A stretch of DNA of 64,000 nucleotides. Origin: RPQJ01 sp963700045. Its GTDB lineage: Bacteria > Pseudomonadota > Gammaproteobacteria > Steroidobacterales > Steroidobacteraceae. Within the stretch, counting starts at the first letter, position 1, and the number at the start of each line of letters is the position of its first letter. Shown in pieces: positions 1 to 7,525 of the stretch. The translations under genes and the position numbers were made by a program. The stretch lies in assembly GCA_963700045.1 (NCBI GenBank), contig CAVOWK010000033.1, positions 28,733 through 92,732 on the forward strand, read 5' to 3'. A model generated the notes under the pieces. The model did no database searches. It worked only from the letters and a program-made list of their open reading frames with translations, and was not told where the DNA came from.

Positions 1-408
1 GAATGGACCGGCGTTCGCGATTTCATCGTTGGCGTACAGTCCCGTGCCCACCTGCATCGCCAGCGACCCCAGGAACGCCAGTACACTGACCGCACCGACG
101 GGATTGTGGCCCGCTGTCGGGTACGGCTGCCGGCCACGCAGGTGTTCGATCACCACGCCTGGCCCGCGCAGGAACGACGCGAACCGCGAGTACCGCGGAC
201 CCACGAAACCCCACGCGAGCCGGAATCCGACCAGTACTGCAACGGCATAGCCGCAACGGCGATGCCAGTCGAACCACTCGATCCCGGCATAGTGCGTCGC
301 GAACGAACCTGCGACGGCGAGCACCAGCGACCAGTGAAACACGCGCAGCGGCCAGTCCCAGACCAGTGCTGTCGCAGTCGTCGAATCGTGAGCTGCAGCC
401 GGACTCAT
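1..408 (-). CDS. Cytochrome b561-family membrane protein (partial, 3' end outside window)
   Basis: The 136 N-terminal codons are present and the frame runs off the left edge. The start is the ATG whose complement is at 406-408. The first helix carries WDWPLRVFHWSLV, with the His typical of b-type haem ligands in the cytochrome b561/hydrogenase b-subunit family. A second hydrophobic stretch follows WFDWHRRCGYA and is rich in Trp and Gly (FRLAWGFVG). Proteins of this family pass electrons between the quinone pool and soluble or periplasmic partners. No partner is visible here, because the next gene diverges. The family assignment is good; the specific role cannot be given. Confidence 0.7.
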   Translation of the reverse strand, partial: MSPAAAHDSTTATALVWDWPLRVFHWSLVLAVAGSFATHYAGIEWFDWHRRCGYAVAVLVGFRLAWGFVGPRYSRFASFLRGPGVVIEHLRGRQPYPTAGHNPVGAVSVLAFLGSLAMQVGTGLYANDEIANAGPF

Positions 409-531
409 CGTCGCCTCGTTCGTCCCTGGCCAAAGGCCGGATTCCACCCTGGAACACCGTGACGCGCATGGCATCTTCGCCTATCGTTGCGCCCGAGGCG
501 CAGCGGGCCTGCGCACCGCAACTGGATTTTC

Positions 532-1473
532 ATGCCGAACCTGGATCCCGTCATCCTGTTCTTCCTGCTCGGTGCCTTCGCGGGCCTGGCCAAAGCCGAA
601 CTGCGCCTGCCGGCATCGATTTACGATTTCGTCAGCACCCTGCTGTTGCTGGCAATCGGCCTGAAAGGCGGCGTCGAACTCGCGCGTGCCGGCGAGGGCA
701 TTCCCCCCGTCGAACTCGCGGCCCTGCTGGCCCTCGGCTTCGGCATGCCGATCCCCGTCTTTCTCGTAGCGCGCCACCTCGGCCGGCTCAGCCGCGCCGA
801 CGCAGCGTCCCTCGGCGCGCATTATGGCTCGGTGAGCGTCGGTACGTTCGCGGTCCTCGTCGGCCACCTTGCGGTACAGGGCATTCCGTACGAAGCGCGC
901 GCCCCGGTGTGGGTCGTGGTGCTCGAGGTGCCGGCAATCCTCGCCGGCATCGTGCTGGCGCGTGGCTTCTCCGGCGACGTCGCCTGGAAACCGCTGCTGC
1001 GCGAACTGCTGCTCGGCCGCAGCATCGTCCTGCTGCTGGGCGGCCTCGCGATCGGCTGGCTCAGCGGGCCCGAAGGCACGGCATCGATCCAGCCACTGTT
1101 CTTCGGCCTGTTCAAGGGCATCCTTGCGTTGTTCCTGCTCGAGATGGGACTGATCGCCGCAACGCAACTCGGCGCGCTGAAACGCAACGCCGTGTTCCTG
1201 GTGCTGTTTGGCATGCTGATGCCGCTGTTCGGCGCCGCCGTCGGCGCCCTGCTCGGCCGCGCGATCGGCCTGTCGCCGGGCGGCATCCTCGTCCTCGCCA
1301 CGCTCGCTGCCAGCGCTTCGTACATTGCCGCGCCCACCGCAATGCGCACCGCAGTGCCCGAAGCCAATCCGGCACTGTCGCTCACGGCGTCGCTCGCCGT
1401 CACCTTCCCCTTCAACATCATCATCGGCATTCCGCTCTACCAACGGCTGGCGACCCTCGTCGCCTCATTCTGA
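532..1473 (+). CDS. sbtA: Sodium-dependent bicarbonate transporter SbtA-type permease
   Basis: A 313-residue protein that is almost entirely hydrophobic, with about ten membrane segments in two similar halves, as in the SbtA/DUF897 family of Na+/HCO3- symporters. Family-like stretches are LLLLAIGLKGGVEL near residue 40, HYGSVSVGTFA near 100 and AASASYIAAPTAMR near 265. I place the start at the ATG of MPNLDPVIL; an upstream in-frame ATG at 487 would add 15 polar residues. A small PII-like gene follows after 31 nt on the same strand, the classical SbtA-SbtB arrangement in which the PII-like protein gates the transporter. Substrate is inferred from family. Confidence 0.8.
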   Translation: MPNLDPVILFFLLGAFAGLAKAELRLPASIYDFVSTLLLLAIGLKGGVELARAGEGIPPVELAALLALGFGMPIPVFLVARHLGRLSRADAASLGAHYGSVSVGTFAVLVGHLAVQGIPYEARAPVWVVVLEVPAILAGIVLARGFSGDVAWKPLLRELLLGRSIVLLLGGLAIGWLSGPEGTASIQPLFFGLFKGILALFLLEMGLIAATQLGALKRNAVFLVLFGMLMPLFGAAVGALLGRAIGLSPGGILVLATLAASASYIAAPTAMRTAVPEANPALSLTASLAVTFPFNIIIGIPLYQRLATLVASF

Positions 1474-1504
1474 GACCGCCCAAGTGCAGCACTACACGCG
1501 ACGC

Positions 1505-1786
1505 ATGGTCACGATCGTCACCGAATCCGCGCTCGAGCGCACGCTGGTAGCCGAACTGGAAGCGCTCGGCGTCCGCGGCTTCACGATTACCGATGCCCGC
1601 GGCAAGGGCAGCCGCGGGCTGCGCCAGTCCGACTGGGCGCAGGAAGGCAACATCCGCGTCGAGGTCATCTGCGATCCGGCCGTCGCGGACCGGCTTGCCG
1701 CGCGAGTGCGCGAGAAGTTCTACGATCATTACGCGATGATCCTGTTCATGCAGGACGTGAGCGTGCTGCGCTCCGACAAGTTCTGA
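1505..1786 (+). CDS. PII-like protein, SbtB type
   Basis: A 93-residue protein with the PII (GlnB-like) ferredoxin-like pattern: MVTIVTESALERTLV at the start, a glycine-rich T-loop region (DARGKGSRGLRQSDW), and a C-terminal beta strand ending VSVLRSDKF. SbtB proteins bind adenine nucleotides including cAMP and regulate the adjacent bicarbonate transporter. The ATG at 1505 fits this fold; the frame is open further upstream into sbtA, but that sequence is not protein-like. The pairing with sbtA is the main support for function. It lacks the GlnB uridylylation signature, so it is probably not a nitrogen regulator. Confidence 0.72.
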   Translation: MVTIVTESALERTLVAELEALGVRGFTITDARGKGSRGLRQSDWAQEGNIRVEVICDPAVADRLAARVREKFYDHYAMILFMQDVSVLRSDKF

Positions 1787-1879
1787 TTGCTGCCGACCGC
1801 AACGCCGTGACCAGCCCTGACGACGATTCCGTGAGTTCCACCGCGCTGTGCTGCTGCGTGCGAGCTGCCGCCCGCCGGA

Positions 1880-2308
1880 TTGCCGCGACGACTTGCGGCG
1901 ATGGTCTACGACGGCCTGCTGGTGCTGGCCGTGCTGATGATCGTCACCGCGTGCTTCCTGCCGTTCACCGGCGGCGAGGCCGTGACCTGGGCTCGCTTCC
2001 CGCTGCTGGCGGTGCCGTACTGGGCGGCGCTCGCCGTCGCCATCGTCGCCTACTTCGGCCTGCCCTGGACCCAGCGCGGGCAGACGCTGGGCATGGCGTC
2101 GTGGCGGTTGCGCGTGCAGCGCGACGATGGATTCCTGTTGACGTGGCGGGACGTGGTCGTGCGACTGGGTGCGAGCGTTCTCTCGTGGCTGCCGGCCGGT
2201 CTCGGCTGGGTGTGGGCGCTGTTCGATCGTGAGCGCCGCACCTGGCATGACTCGTTGTCGCACTCACGGGTCGTTGTGCTGCCGAAGGGGCGGAAGGCGG
2301 GGAAGTGA
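1880..2308 (+). CDS. RDD-family membrane protein (5' end uncertain, possible frameshift)
   Basis: A 142-residue protein with the RDD domain: PRRLAAMVYDGLLVLAVL (Arg and Asp of the name), three hydrophobic segments, TQRGQTLGMASWRLRVQ, and DRERRTWHDSLSHSRVV at the end. Function of the family is unknown; some members are ion antiporters. The start is odd. The only in-frame candidates are a TTG at 1880 or a CTG at 1865, after stops at 1808 and 1832. A neighbouring frame opens with a GTG at 1807 or 1831 and runs into the same region, so a single-base indel near 1850 may hide the true N-terminus. A two-hairpin element starts 3 nt after its TGA. Confidence 0.75.
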   Translation: MPRRLAAMVYDGLLVLAVLMIVTACFLPFTGGEAVTWARFPLLAVPYWAALAVAIVAYFGLPWTQRGQTLGMASWRLRVQRDDGFLLTWRDVVVRLGASVLSWLPAGLGWVWALFDRERRTWHDSLSHSRVVVLPKGRKAGK

Positions 2309-2311
2309 CAG

Positions 2312-2439
2312 GCGTTCGATCCGGTTCAGTTTCCGAATCGCGGGAGGAAGACACGCGATTCGGAAACTGAACCGGATCGAACGCTCGACACGCCGCGCCT
2401 GAGCGAGCCGTTCGACGGACCGAACGACTCGCACGGCGC
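2312..2439 (+). repeat. Two-hairpin dispersed element, copy A
   Basis: Hairpin 1 has a perfect 30-bp stem (2312-2341 with 2355-2384) around the loop GGGAGGAAGACAC, a variant of the family core. After a 10-nt linker comes GCGCC (2395-2399), TGA, the second stem (2403-2414 with 2421-2432, one C/A mismatch, loop ACGGAC), AC, and GGCGC (2435-2439). The outer GCGCC/GGCGC can pair. It begins 3 nt downstream of the RDD stop codon and lies on the same strand. No T-tract follows either stem. Confidence 0.85.
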
Positions 2440-2684
2440 AAGTAGATTCACGCAAGAAGGACGGCGCTCCACTTCGCGGCCAGCGCACAGCCATCGAGAC
2501 ACGCGGCATCCATCGAGACAACCCGAGGGTTGAGGCGCGAACCAAGTCCAAGGTCTACGAACGTTGCGTGCCCGGCGGTGCGAAATCGGCACAGAACGGA
2601 GCGATCGCCGACGCCGAAATTTTGGCAGACCGTCCGTGCCATGGGCACATCGCGTTCGATTCCGAGTACCGCTTCGACGCCGCT
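2440..2684. other. Intergenic stretch between elements A and B; no gene seen
   Basis: About 245 nt between two oppositely oriented two-hairpin elements, in the convergent gap between the RDD gene and lptG. No convincing ORF or RNA gene is visible. The only internal structures noted are a short direct repeat (CCATCGAGACA, twice near 2490-2520) and a 13-nt palindrome at 2636-2648. Confidence 0.5.
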
Positions 2685-2808
2685 GCGCCGTGCAAATTTT
2701 CGGTCCACCGAAAATTTGCTCAGGCGCCTGCCCGCAGCGCCCGGTGTCGGTTGTCCTTCCGCACCGCGTGTCTGCCTTTCCGCGGTGCGGAAGGACAACC
2801 ACACCGGG
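2685..2808 (-). repeat. Two-hairpin dispersed element, copy B (reverse orientation)
   Basis: Read on the minus strand, hairpin 1 has 19 perfect pairs (2782-2800 with 2749-2767) around the exact core loop GGAAAGGCAGACAC. After one unpaired base the stem extends by eight more pairs (2801-2808 with 2740-2747). Hairpin 2 has 13 perfect pairs (2707-2719 with 2692-2704) around a 2-nt loop. It is framed by GCGCC-TGA on one side and AC-GGCGC on the other, ending at 2685. It lies about 95 nt downstream of the lptG stop on the same strand as lptG. Confidence 0.85.
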
Positions 2809-2902
2809 CGCCCTGCGTCCGTCGCCTCCTGCGGATCCTCGGCGATGTCCGGAAAACAAGCGGCACCCGCGTCGCAGCGAGGCCAGCGAATCGAACCGCG
2901 AC

Positions 2903-3976
2903 TCAGCGGTTACGCCAGAGCAACGTCCCCGTCACCAGGCCGAGCAACGCCGTCGGGAACCAGCCCACCACCCAGGGAGGCAGGCCGAACAACTCCCCGC
3001 TGCTCTCGAGCGTCTGGCTCAGCAGCACGAATCCAGCACCGATGAGAACGCCGATCACGGTGCGCGCGCCCTGCCCCGAATTGCGCAGCGACCCCACGCA
3101 GAACGGCAGCGCCAGCATGATCACCAGCAGCACGGCGACGAACCGCGCAAGGCGTGACCAGTAAGCCATCTCGAACCGGTCCGATTGCAGTTCGTTGCGC
3201 TGCAGGTGCGCGATGTAATCACGCAGGTCACGCAATCCCATCGTCTCGGGTTCCGCGATGGCGAGACCGAGGAATTCCGACGACAACGACGTGCGCACGT
3301 CGCGCTCGCCGGCGCGATCGACGGTGGCCGTCAGCGAATCCCGCGCGAACGAGGTGCCGACGTACTTCTCCAGCCGCCAGACCTTGTCGCCCTTGACGCT
3401 CGCCGACTCGGCGCGGCCGACGCTCACGAGCCGGCGCTCGCGATCGACCTGGAACACCTTGATGCCGCCGAAGCGCGTCCTGGCAGACTGCTGGTCGACG
3501 CTGATGATGGTGTCGCCGTCGCGCACCCACGTCGCGCGGTTGCCCGCGAGGGCGAACTCGTCGAACTTGGCGAAGACCTTGAGCTGCCGCGCGTACTGCC
3601 CGAGCGGCGGCGCGACGTACTCACCGATGACGAACATCAGCGACGACAGGATCAGGCCGGCCGTGCCGAGCCACAGGCAGAAACGCAGCGTCGTCACGCC
3701 CGCGGAACGCATGACGATGAGTTCACTGCCACGCGCCAGGTTGCCGAGACCGAGCAGCGAGCCGATCAATGCCGCCACGGGCAGCAGCTGGAACAGGTAG
3801 CTCGGCAGGTTCAGGGCAACGAACAGCAGCGCCTGCGTGGCCGTGTAGTTGCCGACACCGATGTCGTCCTGCTGGCCGATGAACATGAACAGCGCGCCAA
3901 GCGCGAGCAGCACGATCATGACCAGCGCCGTATAGCCGAGCACGGTGCGGATCAAGTAACGGCTGAGAACTCCCAT
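2903..3976 (-). CDS. lptG: LPS export system permease LptG
   Basis: A 357-residue inner-membrane protein of the LptF/LptG family. N-terminal helices (YLIRTVLGYTALVMIVLL; ALLFVALNLPSYLFQLLPVAALIGSLLGLG) precede a periplasmic jellyroll of about 190 residues (MRSAGVTTL through IAEPETMGLRDL), and three C-terminal helices end in TGTLLWRNR. With LptF it forms the transmembrane core of the LptB2FG ATPase, which extracts lipopolysaccharide from the inner membrane and feeds it to LptC. It follows lptF on the same strand after 15 nt. Length and gene order match other Gammaproteobacteria. Confidence 0.92.
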   Translation of the reverse strand: MGVLSRYLIRTVLGYTALVMIVLLALGALFMFIGQQDDIGVGNYTATQALLFVALNLPSYLFQLLPVAALIGSLLGLGNLARGSELIVMRSAGVTTLRFCLWLGTAGLILSSLMFVIGEYVAPPLGQYARQLKVFAKFDEFALAGNRATWVRDGDTIISVDQQSARTRFGGIKVFQVDRERRLVSVGRAESASVKGDKVWRLEKYVGTSFARDSLTATVDRAGERDVRTSLSSEFLGLAIAEPETMGLRDLRDYIAHLQRNELQSDRFEMAYWSRLARFVAVLLVIMLALPFCVGSLRNSGQGARTVIGVLIGAGFVLLSQTLESSGELFGLPPWVVGWFPTALLGLVTGTLLWRNR

Positions 3977-3991
3977 GACGCTGACGCGGCC

Positions 3992-5107
3992 TCAGCCAGC
4001 CGCCGCGGCGCCGGCCGGACGTCGTTGCCAGCGCATGCGCCATGGTTTGCCGGGGTGGATTTCGCTCCAGAGCAACCATGCGGCGAGCGCGAGCGGCACG
4101 AGATGGACCCACCAGAGGCCGAGTTGCCCGCCCGTCGCATCCTTCTGGATCCAGACGCGCACCGCCGCCAGCAGGTTCGAATACAGGAAGTACGCGAGCA
4201 CCGCGTAAGCAACCCGGGCGAACCGTCCCTGGCGCGGGCGCAGGCGGGCGAGCGGCACCGCGAGCACCATCAGCACGAGTGCCATGACGGGCACCGCCGT
4301 GCGCCACGCCAGCTCGGCGCGATCCTTCGGCTCGTCCGACGCCATCAGCGTCGCCGTGCTCTTCGCCTCGATCTTGTCCTTGCCCGCTTTCGCCTCGGGC
4401 AGGCGTACCGGAATCCCGTGTTCGCGGAACTCCACGATGCGCCAGTTCGGCGTGCCCGGCACGCCTTCGTAGCGGCGCCCGTCGAACAGGATGAACATCT
4501 GCTCGGGCTGGCCCGCGCCGCGTTGCACCGCCTTTTCGGCCATTGCAACCTCGATCTTGTCACCGACACTGCGCTGCACGAACACGCCGTACAGCTCGCC
4601 CGTCTTCTCGACACGCTCGGCATAGAACACGGCGTCACCGCCGGCGAAGCTGCGGAAACGTCCGGGCGCGAGCGCGCCGAACTGCGCGGCCCGCGTTGCC
4701 TCGAGCCGAAGATCGCTCGATTTGATCCAGGCAGCCGGCACGATGCGGTAGGACAGCACCGCGAGCAGGGCCGCCACGACCACCGCCAGCAGCGCAATCG
4801 GCCGGTAAATCCGCAACGGCCCGACGCCACAAGCCGTCATCGCCGTCATTTCGCTCTCGTGGTACAGGCGGCCGAGTGCCAGCACGATGCCAAGGAACAG
4901 GCCGATCGGCACCAGCACGGTGAGCTGCTGCAGCGTGGTGAGGCCGATCAGGGTCAGCACGATGCTGGCGGGAAACCCGCTGGCTGCTGCCTGCCCGAGC
5001 ACCCGCGCGAACTGGTTGGAAAGCAGCACGATCAGCAGCACGCCGGTGACCGCGACGAAGGTCACGGTCACTTCGCGCAGCAGGTAGCGGTCCAGGCGAC
5101 TGAGCAA
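3992..5107 (-). CDS. lptF: LPS export system permease LptF
   Basis: A 371-residue paralogue of LptG and first gene of the lptFG operon. It starts MLSRLDRYLLREVTVTF, has two N-terminal membrane hairpins with the family stretch GLFLGIVLALGRLYHESEM, a periplasmic domain around residues 100-260 (FRSFAGGDAVFYAERVEK), and three C-terminal helices from LAWRTAVPVMALVLMVLAVPL. It is the second transmembrane partner in LptB2FG. It diverges from pepA across a 116-nt region, the usual lptF/pepA arrangement. Confidence 0.92.
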   Translation of the reverse strand: MLSRLDRYLLREVTVTFVAVTGVLLIVLLSNQFARVLGQAAASGFPASIVLTLIGLTTLQQLTVLVPIGLFLGIVLALGRLYHESEMTAMTACGVGPLRIYRPIALLAVVVAALLAVLSYRIVPAAWIKSSDLRLEATRAAQFGALAPGRFRSFAGGDAVFYAERVEKTGELYGVFVQRSVGDKIEVAMAEKAVQRGAGQPEQMFILFDGRRYEGVPGTPNWRIVEFREHGIPVRLPEAKAGKDKIEAKSTATLMASDEPKDRAELAWRTAVPVMALVLMVLAVPLARLRPRQGRFARVAYAVLAYFLYSNLLAAVRVWIQKDATGGQLGLWWVHLVPLALAAWLLWSEIHPGKPWRMRWQRRPAGAAAAG

Positions 5108-5223
5108 AGTTCGCGGGCCTCGGCGGGAATCGGTAAACTCGCCCGTTCAGTTTAACGGGCGAACCGGCCACCGGGTACCAAAGTCGACCCGCGCCCAAGG
5201 GTTTAGGGATAAAGGACTGACCG

Positions 5224-6708
5224 ATGCGCCTATTCGTCGCCACTGCCGCTCCCCACCGCCAGAAGACCGATTGCGCCATTGTCGGCCTGCATGAAGGCAG
5301 CGGCGGGTTCACGGGCGCGGCCGCGGCACTCGATTCCGCACTGGCAGGACGCCTCGGCCGGCTGATCAAGCGCGGCGACGTGCATGGCAAGACCGGCGAG
5401 CTGCGCCTGATCGATACCGAAGGCGCCGCCTGCGAGCGCGTCCTGGTCGTTGGGCTCGGCAAGAAGGGCGCCTTTGGCCGCAAGCAGTACCGCAAGGCGC
5501 TGCTTGCCGCGCTGGGCGCAATCGCCAAGACCGGCGCGCGCGACGCCGTGAGTTACCTGGCGGAATCGGTCGCCGAGCCCGACGCGTATTACGACGCCCG
5601 CCTCGCCGCCGAAGCGATGGGCGCCGCGCTCTACCGCGTTCCCGCGATCCGCAGCGCGCGCAAGCCCGTGGAACCGGCACTGAAGTCGTTCGGCATCGCC
5701 ATCGCCGAGGCCGGCCAGAAGTCGGCCACGCAGCGCGGCCTCGACCATGGCCAGGCGATTGCCGCGGGCTCGGCCCTGACGCGCGATCTCGCCAACCTCC
5801 CGGCCAACGTCTGCACGCCGGGCTACCTCGCGCAGCAGGCGAAGGAACTGGCCCGGTCGTACAAGTCGGTGCGGACGCAGGTGCTCGAAGAACGCGACCT
5901 GAAACGGCTCAAGATGGGTTCGTTCCTGTCCGTCACCAGCGGCACCGACGAGCCAGCCAAGCTGATCGTCATGCGCTACGACGGCGGTCGCGCGGGCCAG
6001 GCGCCCGTCGCGCTGGTCGGCAAGGGCGTCACGTTCGACAGCGGCGGCATCTCGCTGAAGCAGCCGCCGGGCATGGACGAAATGAAGTTCGACATGACGG
6101 GTGCTGCCAGCGTCTTCGGTGCAATCAAGGCGGCGGCCGAAATGGACCTCAAGCTCAACGTCATCGGCATCGTTCCGGCCTGCGAAAACATGCCGAGCGG
6201 CCGCGCGACGAAGCCGGGCGACATCGTGCGCAGCATGTCGGGCCAGACCATCGAGGTGATCAACACCGACGCCGAGGGCCGCCTGATCCTGTGCGATGCG
6301 CTCACCTACGCGCGCCGCTTCAAACCGGCGGCGGTCGTCGACATCGCGACGCTCACGGGCGCCTGCGTGATCGCACTCGGCGCGCACATCAGCGCCGTCA
6401 TGAGCAACGACGACGAACTCGCGGGCGAACTCACCGCAGCCGGGCTGCGCGCGGAAGACCGCTGCTGGCACATGCCGATGGCCGAGGAATACCACGAGCA
6501 GCTGAAGAGCAATTTCGCGGACTTCGCCAATGCCTGCGGCCGCGACGGCGGCGCCATCACGGCCGCATGCTTCCTCGCCAAGTTCACCGACGGCCTGCAC
6601 TGGGCCCACCTGGACATTGCGGGCACGGCGTACCTGACAGGATCGCACAAGGGCAGTACCGGTCGCCCGGTGCCCCTGCTGATGGACTTCCTGCTCGGCC
6701 GGGCCTGA
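5224..6708 (+). CDS. pepA: Leucyl aminopeptidase PepA (M17)
   Basis: A 494-residue cytosolic M17 aminopeptidase that removes N-terminal residues from peptides. The C-terminal catalytic domain has the metal-binding lysine and aspartate in VGKGVTFDSGG (about residue 265), the next ligand in KFDMTGAASVFG, and the family signature NTDAEGRL (about 346) with Asp and Glu ligands. The C-terminus SHKGSTGRPVPLL is typical. In E. coli the protein (also called XerB) also binds DNA at cer and carAB; that role is not testable here. AAAGGA at 5211-5216 is a good ribosome site for the ATG. holC and valS follow, the standard order. Confidence 0.93.
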   Translation: MRLFVATAAPHRQKTDCAIVGLHEGSGGFTGAAAALDSALAGRLGRLIKRGDVHGKTGELRLIDTEGAACERVLVVGLGKKGAFGRKQYRKALLAALGAIAKTGARDAVSYLAESVAEPDAYYDARLAAEAMGAALYRVPAIRSARKPVEPALKSFGIAIAEAGQKSATQRGLDHGQAIAAGSALTRDLANLPANVCTPGYLAQQAKELARSYKSVRTQVLEERDLKRLKMGSFLSVTSGTDEPAKLIVMRYDGGRAGQAPVALVGKGVTFDSGGISLKQPPGMDEMKFDMTGAASVFGAIKAAAEMDLKLNVIGIVPACENMPSGRATKPGDIVRSMSGQTIEVINTDAEGRLILCDALTYARRFKPAAVVDIATLTGACVIALGAHISAVMSNDDELAGELTAAGLRAEDRCWHMPMAEEYHEQLKSNFADFANACGRDGGAITAACFLAKFTDGLHWAHLDIAGTAYLTGSHKGSTGRPVPLLMDFLLGRA

Positions 6709-6726
6709 CGCCGCCCTGCACGCACC

Positions 6727-7164
6727 GTGGGCGCAGTCAAAGTCGACTTCTACCCGCTCGGCGAACCCGACCGCCGGGCTCGCCTCGTCACGGCGTGCCG
6801 CCTCGCCGAAAAGGCCTACGATCAGGGCCTGCGGGTGGCCGTCCGCACCGCCAGCGCCGCGGAAACCGCGGAATTCGACGAGTTGCTGTGGACGTTTTCC
6901 GACCGCAGCTTCGTGCCGCACGTGGTCTGGCCGACCGAGCCGGACGTGGTCGCGGCGACTCCGGTCGTGGTGGGCAGCTCCAGCCTTCCTCCCAGTCACC
7001 GCGACGTGCTGATCAATCTCGCGCCCGATGCACCCGCCGACTTTTCCGTCTATGCTCGAATCTGCGAGGTGGTTGGCGGCGACGAAGACGCCAAGAAGGC
7101 GGGCCGCCTTCGCTGGCGAACGTACCGTGACGCAGGCTGCGCACCCGAGGCGCATCCGCTCTGA
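6727..7164 (+). CDS. holC: DNA polymerase III chi subunit
   Basis: A 145-residue HolC-type protein with a GTG start 18 nt after pepA. Family features are VDFYPLGEPDRRARLVTACRLAEKAYDQGLRVAV at the start, LLWTFSDRSFVPHVVW near residue 55, and DVLINLAPDAP near 95. Chi links the clamp loader to single-strand-binding protein during replication. Its place between pepA and valS is the conserved gammaproteobacterial arrangement. Confidence 0.9.
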   Translation: MGAVKVDFYPLGEPDRRARLVTACRLAEKAYDQGLRVAVRTASAAETAEFDELLWTFSDRSFVPHVVWPTEPDVVAATPVVVGSSSLPPSHRDVLINLAPDAPADFSVYARICEVVGGDEDAKKAGRLRWRTYRDAGCAPEAHPL

Positions 7165-7182
7165 GCGAGGCTCCACTGCACC

Positions 7183-7470
7183 ATGAACAGCCTGCCCACC
7201 GACCAGATCCCCGTCCTGACGGACATCGTCGAGCCGAACATCGGTTCAGCCTCGGCCTTCATCAACGACACCAGCCGGTTCCTGGGCGAGCTCGAATCGC
7301 ACCTGACGGCCGTGGTCCACGAACATGCCGACGAGCTGGTCCATAACGCGCTGCGCGAAATGGAGGCCCTGCTGCTCGAGCAGGTCTCGGACCGCCTCAA
7401 GGCCGAGTTGCCGCGATTGATCTCGCGGGTCATCGCCGAGCATTTCAGAGGGCCGGGTCTCTCGAACTGA
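7183..7470 (+). CDS. Small conserved-looking protein of unknown function between holC and valS
   Basis: A 95-residue ORF, MNSLPTDQIPVLTDIVEP at the start, then a long amphipathic helical stretch (SRFLGELESHLTAVVHEHADELVHNALREMEALLLEQVSDRLKAE, shown in part elsewhere by family). It starts 18 nt after holC and ends 55 nt before valS. Codon use is like its neighbours. The IPVLTDIV opening resembles short proteins in this position in other Proteobacteria, but I cannot name a family with confidence. Without membrane or Cys motifs, a cytosolic helical adaptor is the most that can be said. Confidence 0.55.
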   Translation: MNSLPTDQIPVLTDIVEPNIGSASAFINDTSRFLGELESHLTAVVHEHADELVHNALREMEALLLEQVSDRLKAELPRLISRVIAEHFRGPGLSN

Positions 7471-7494
7471 GACGGGCAGGCGCGGGACTACCGC

Positions 7495-7525
7495 TATAAT
7501 CGACGGCTCGAGCACGAGGCCGTCG
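7495..7525 (+). promoter_or_regulatory. Predicted valS promoter -10 and start-codon-proximal inverted repeat
   Basis: A perfect TATAAT is at 7495-7500, 26 nt before the valS ATG. No convincing -35 box is seen at 17-nt spacing. It is followed by CGACGGC (7501-7507), which pairs with GCCGTCG (7519-7525) directly before the ATG. The GC-rich stretch after the -10 box is typical of stringently controlled genes. ATAATCGACGG recurs at the -10 position upstream of metG. Confidence 0.45.

Noticed and set aside
2312..2439. The two-hairpin elements as integron attC sites
   Set aside because: No R/L box core sites and no integron integrase are present; here the loop is conserved and the stems vary.
2636..2648. 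Palindrome GTGCCATGGGCAC as an operator
   Set aside because: It lies in a convergent gap without a promoter, and short palindromes of this kind are expected by chance at this GC content.
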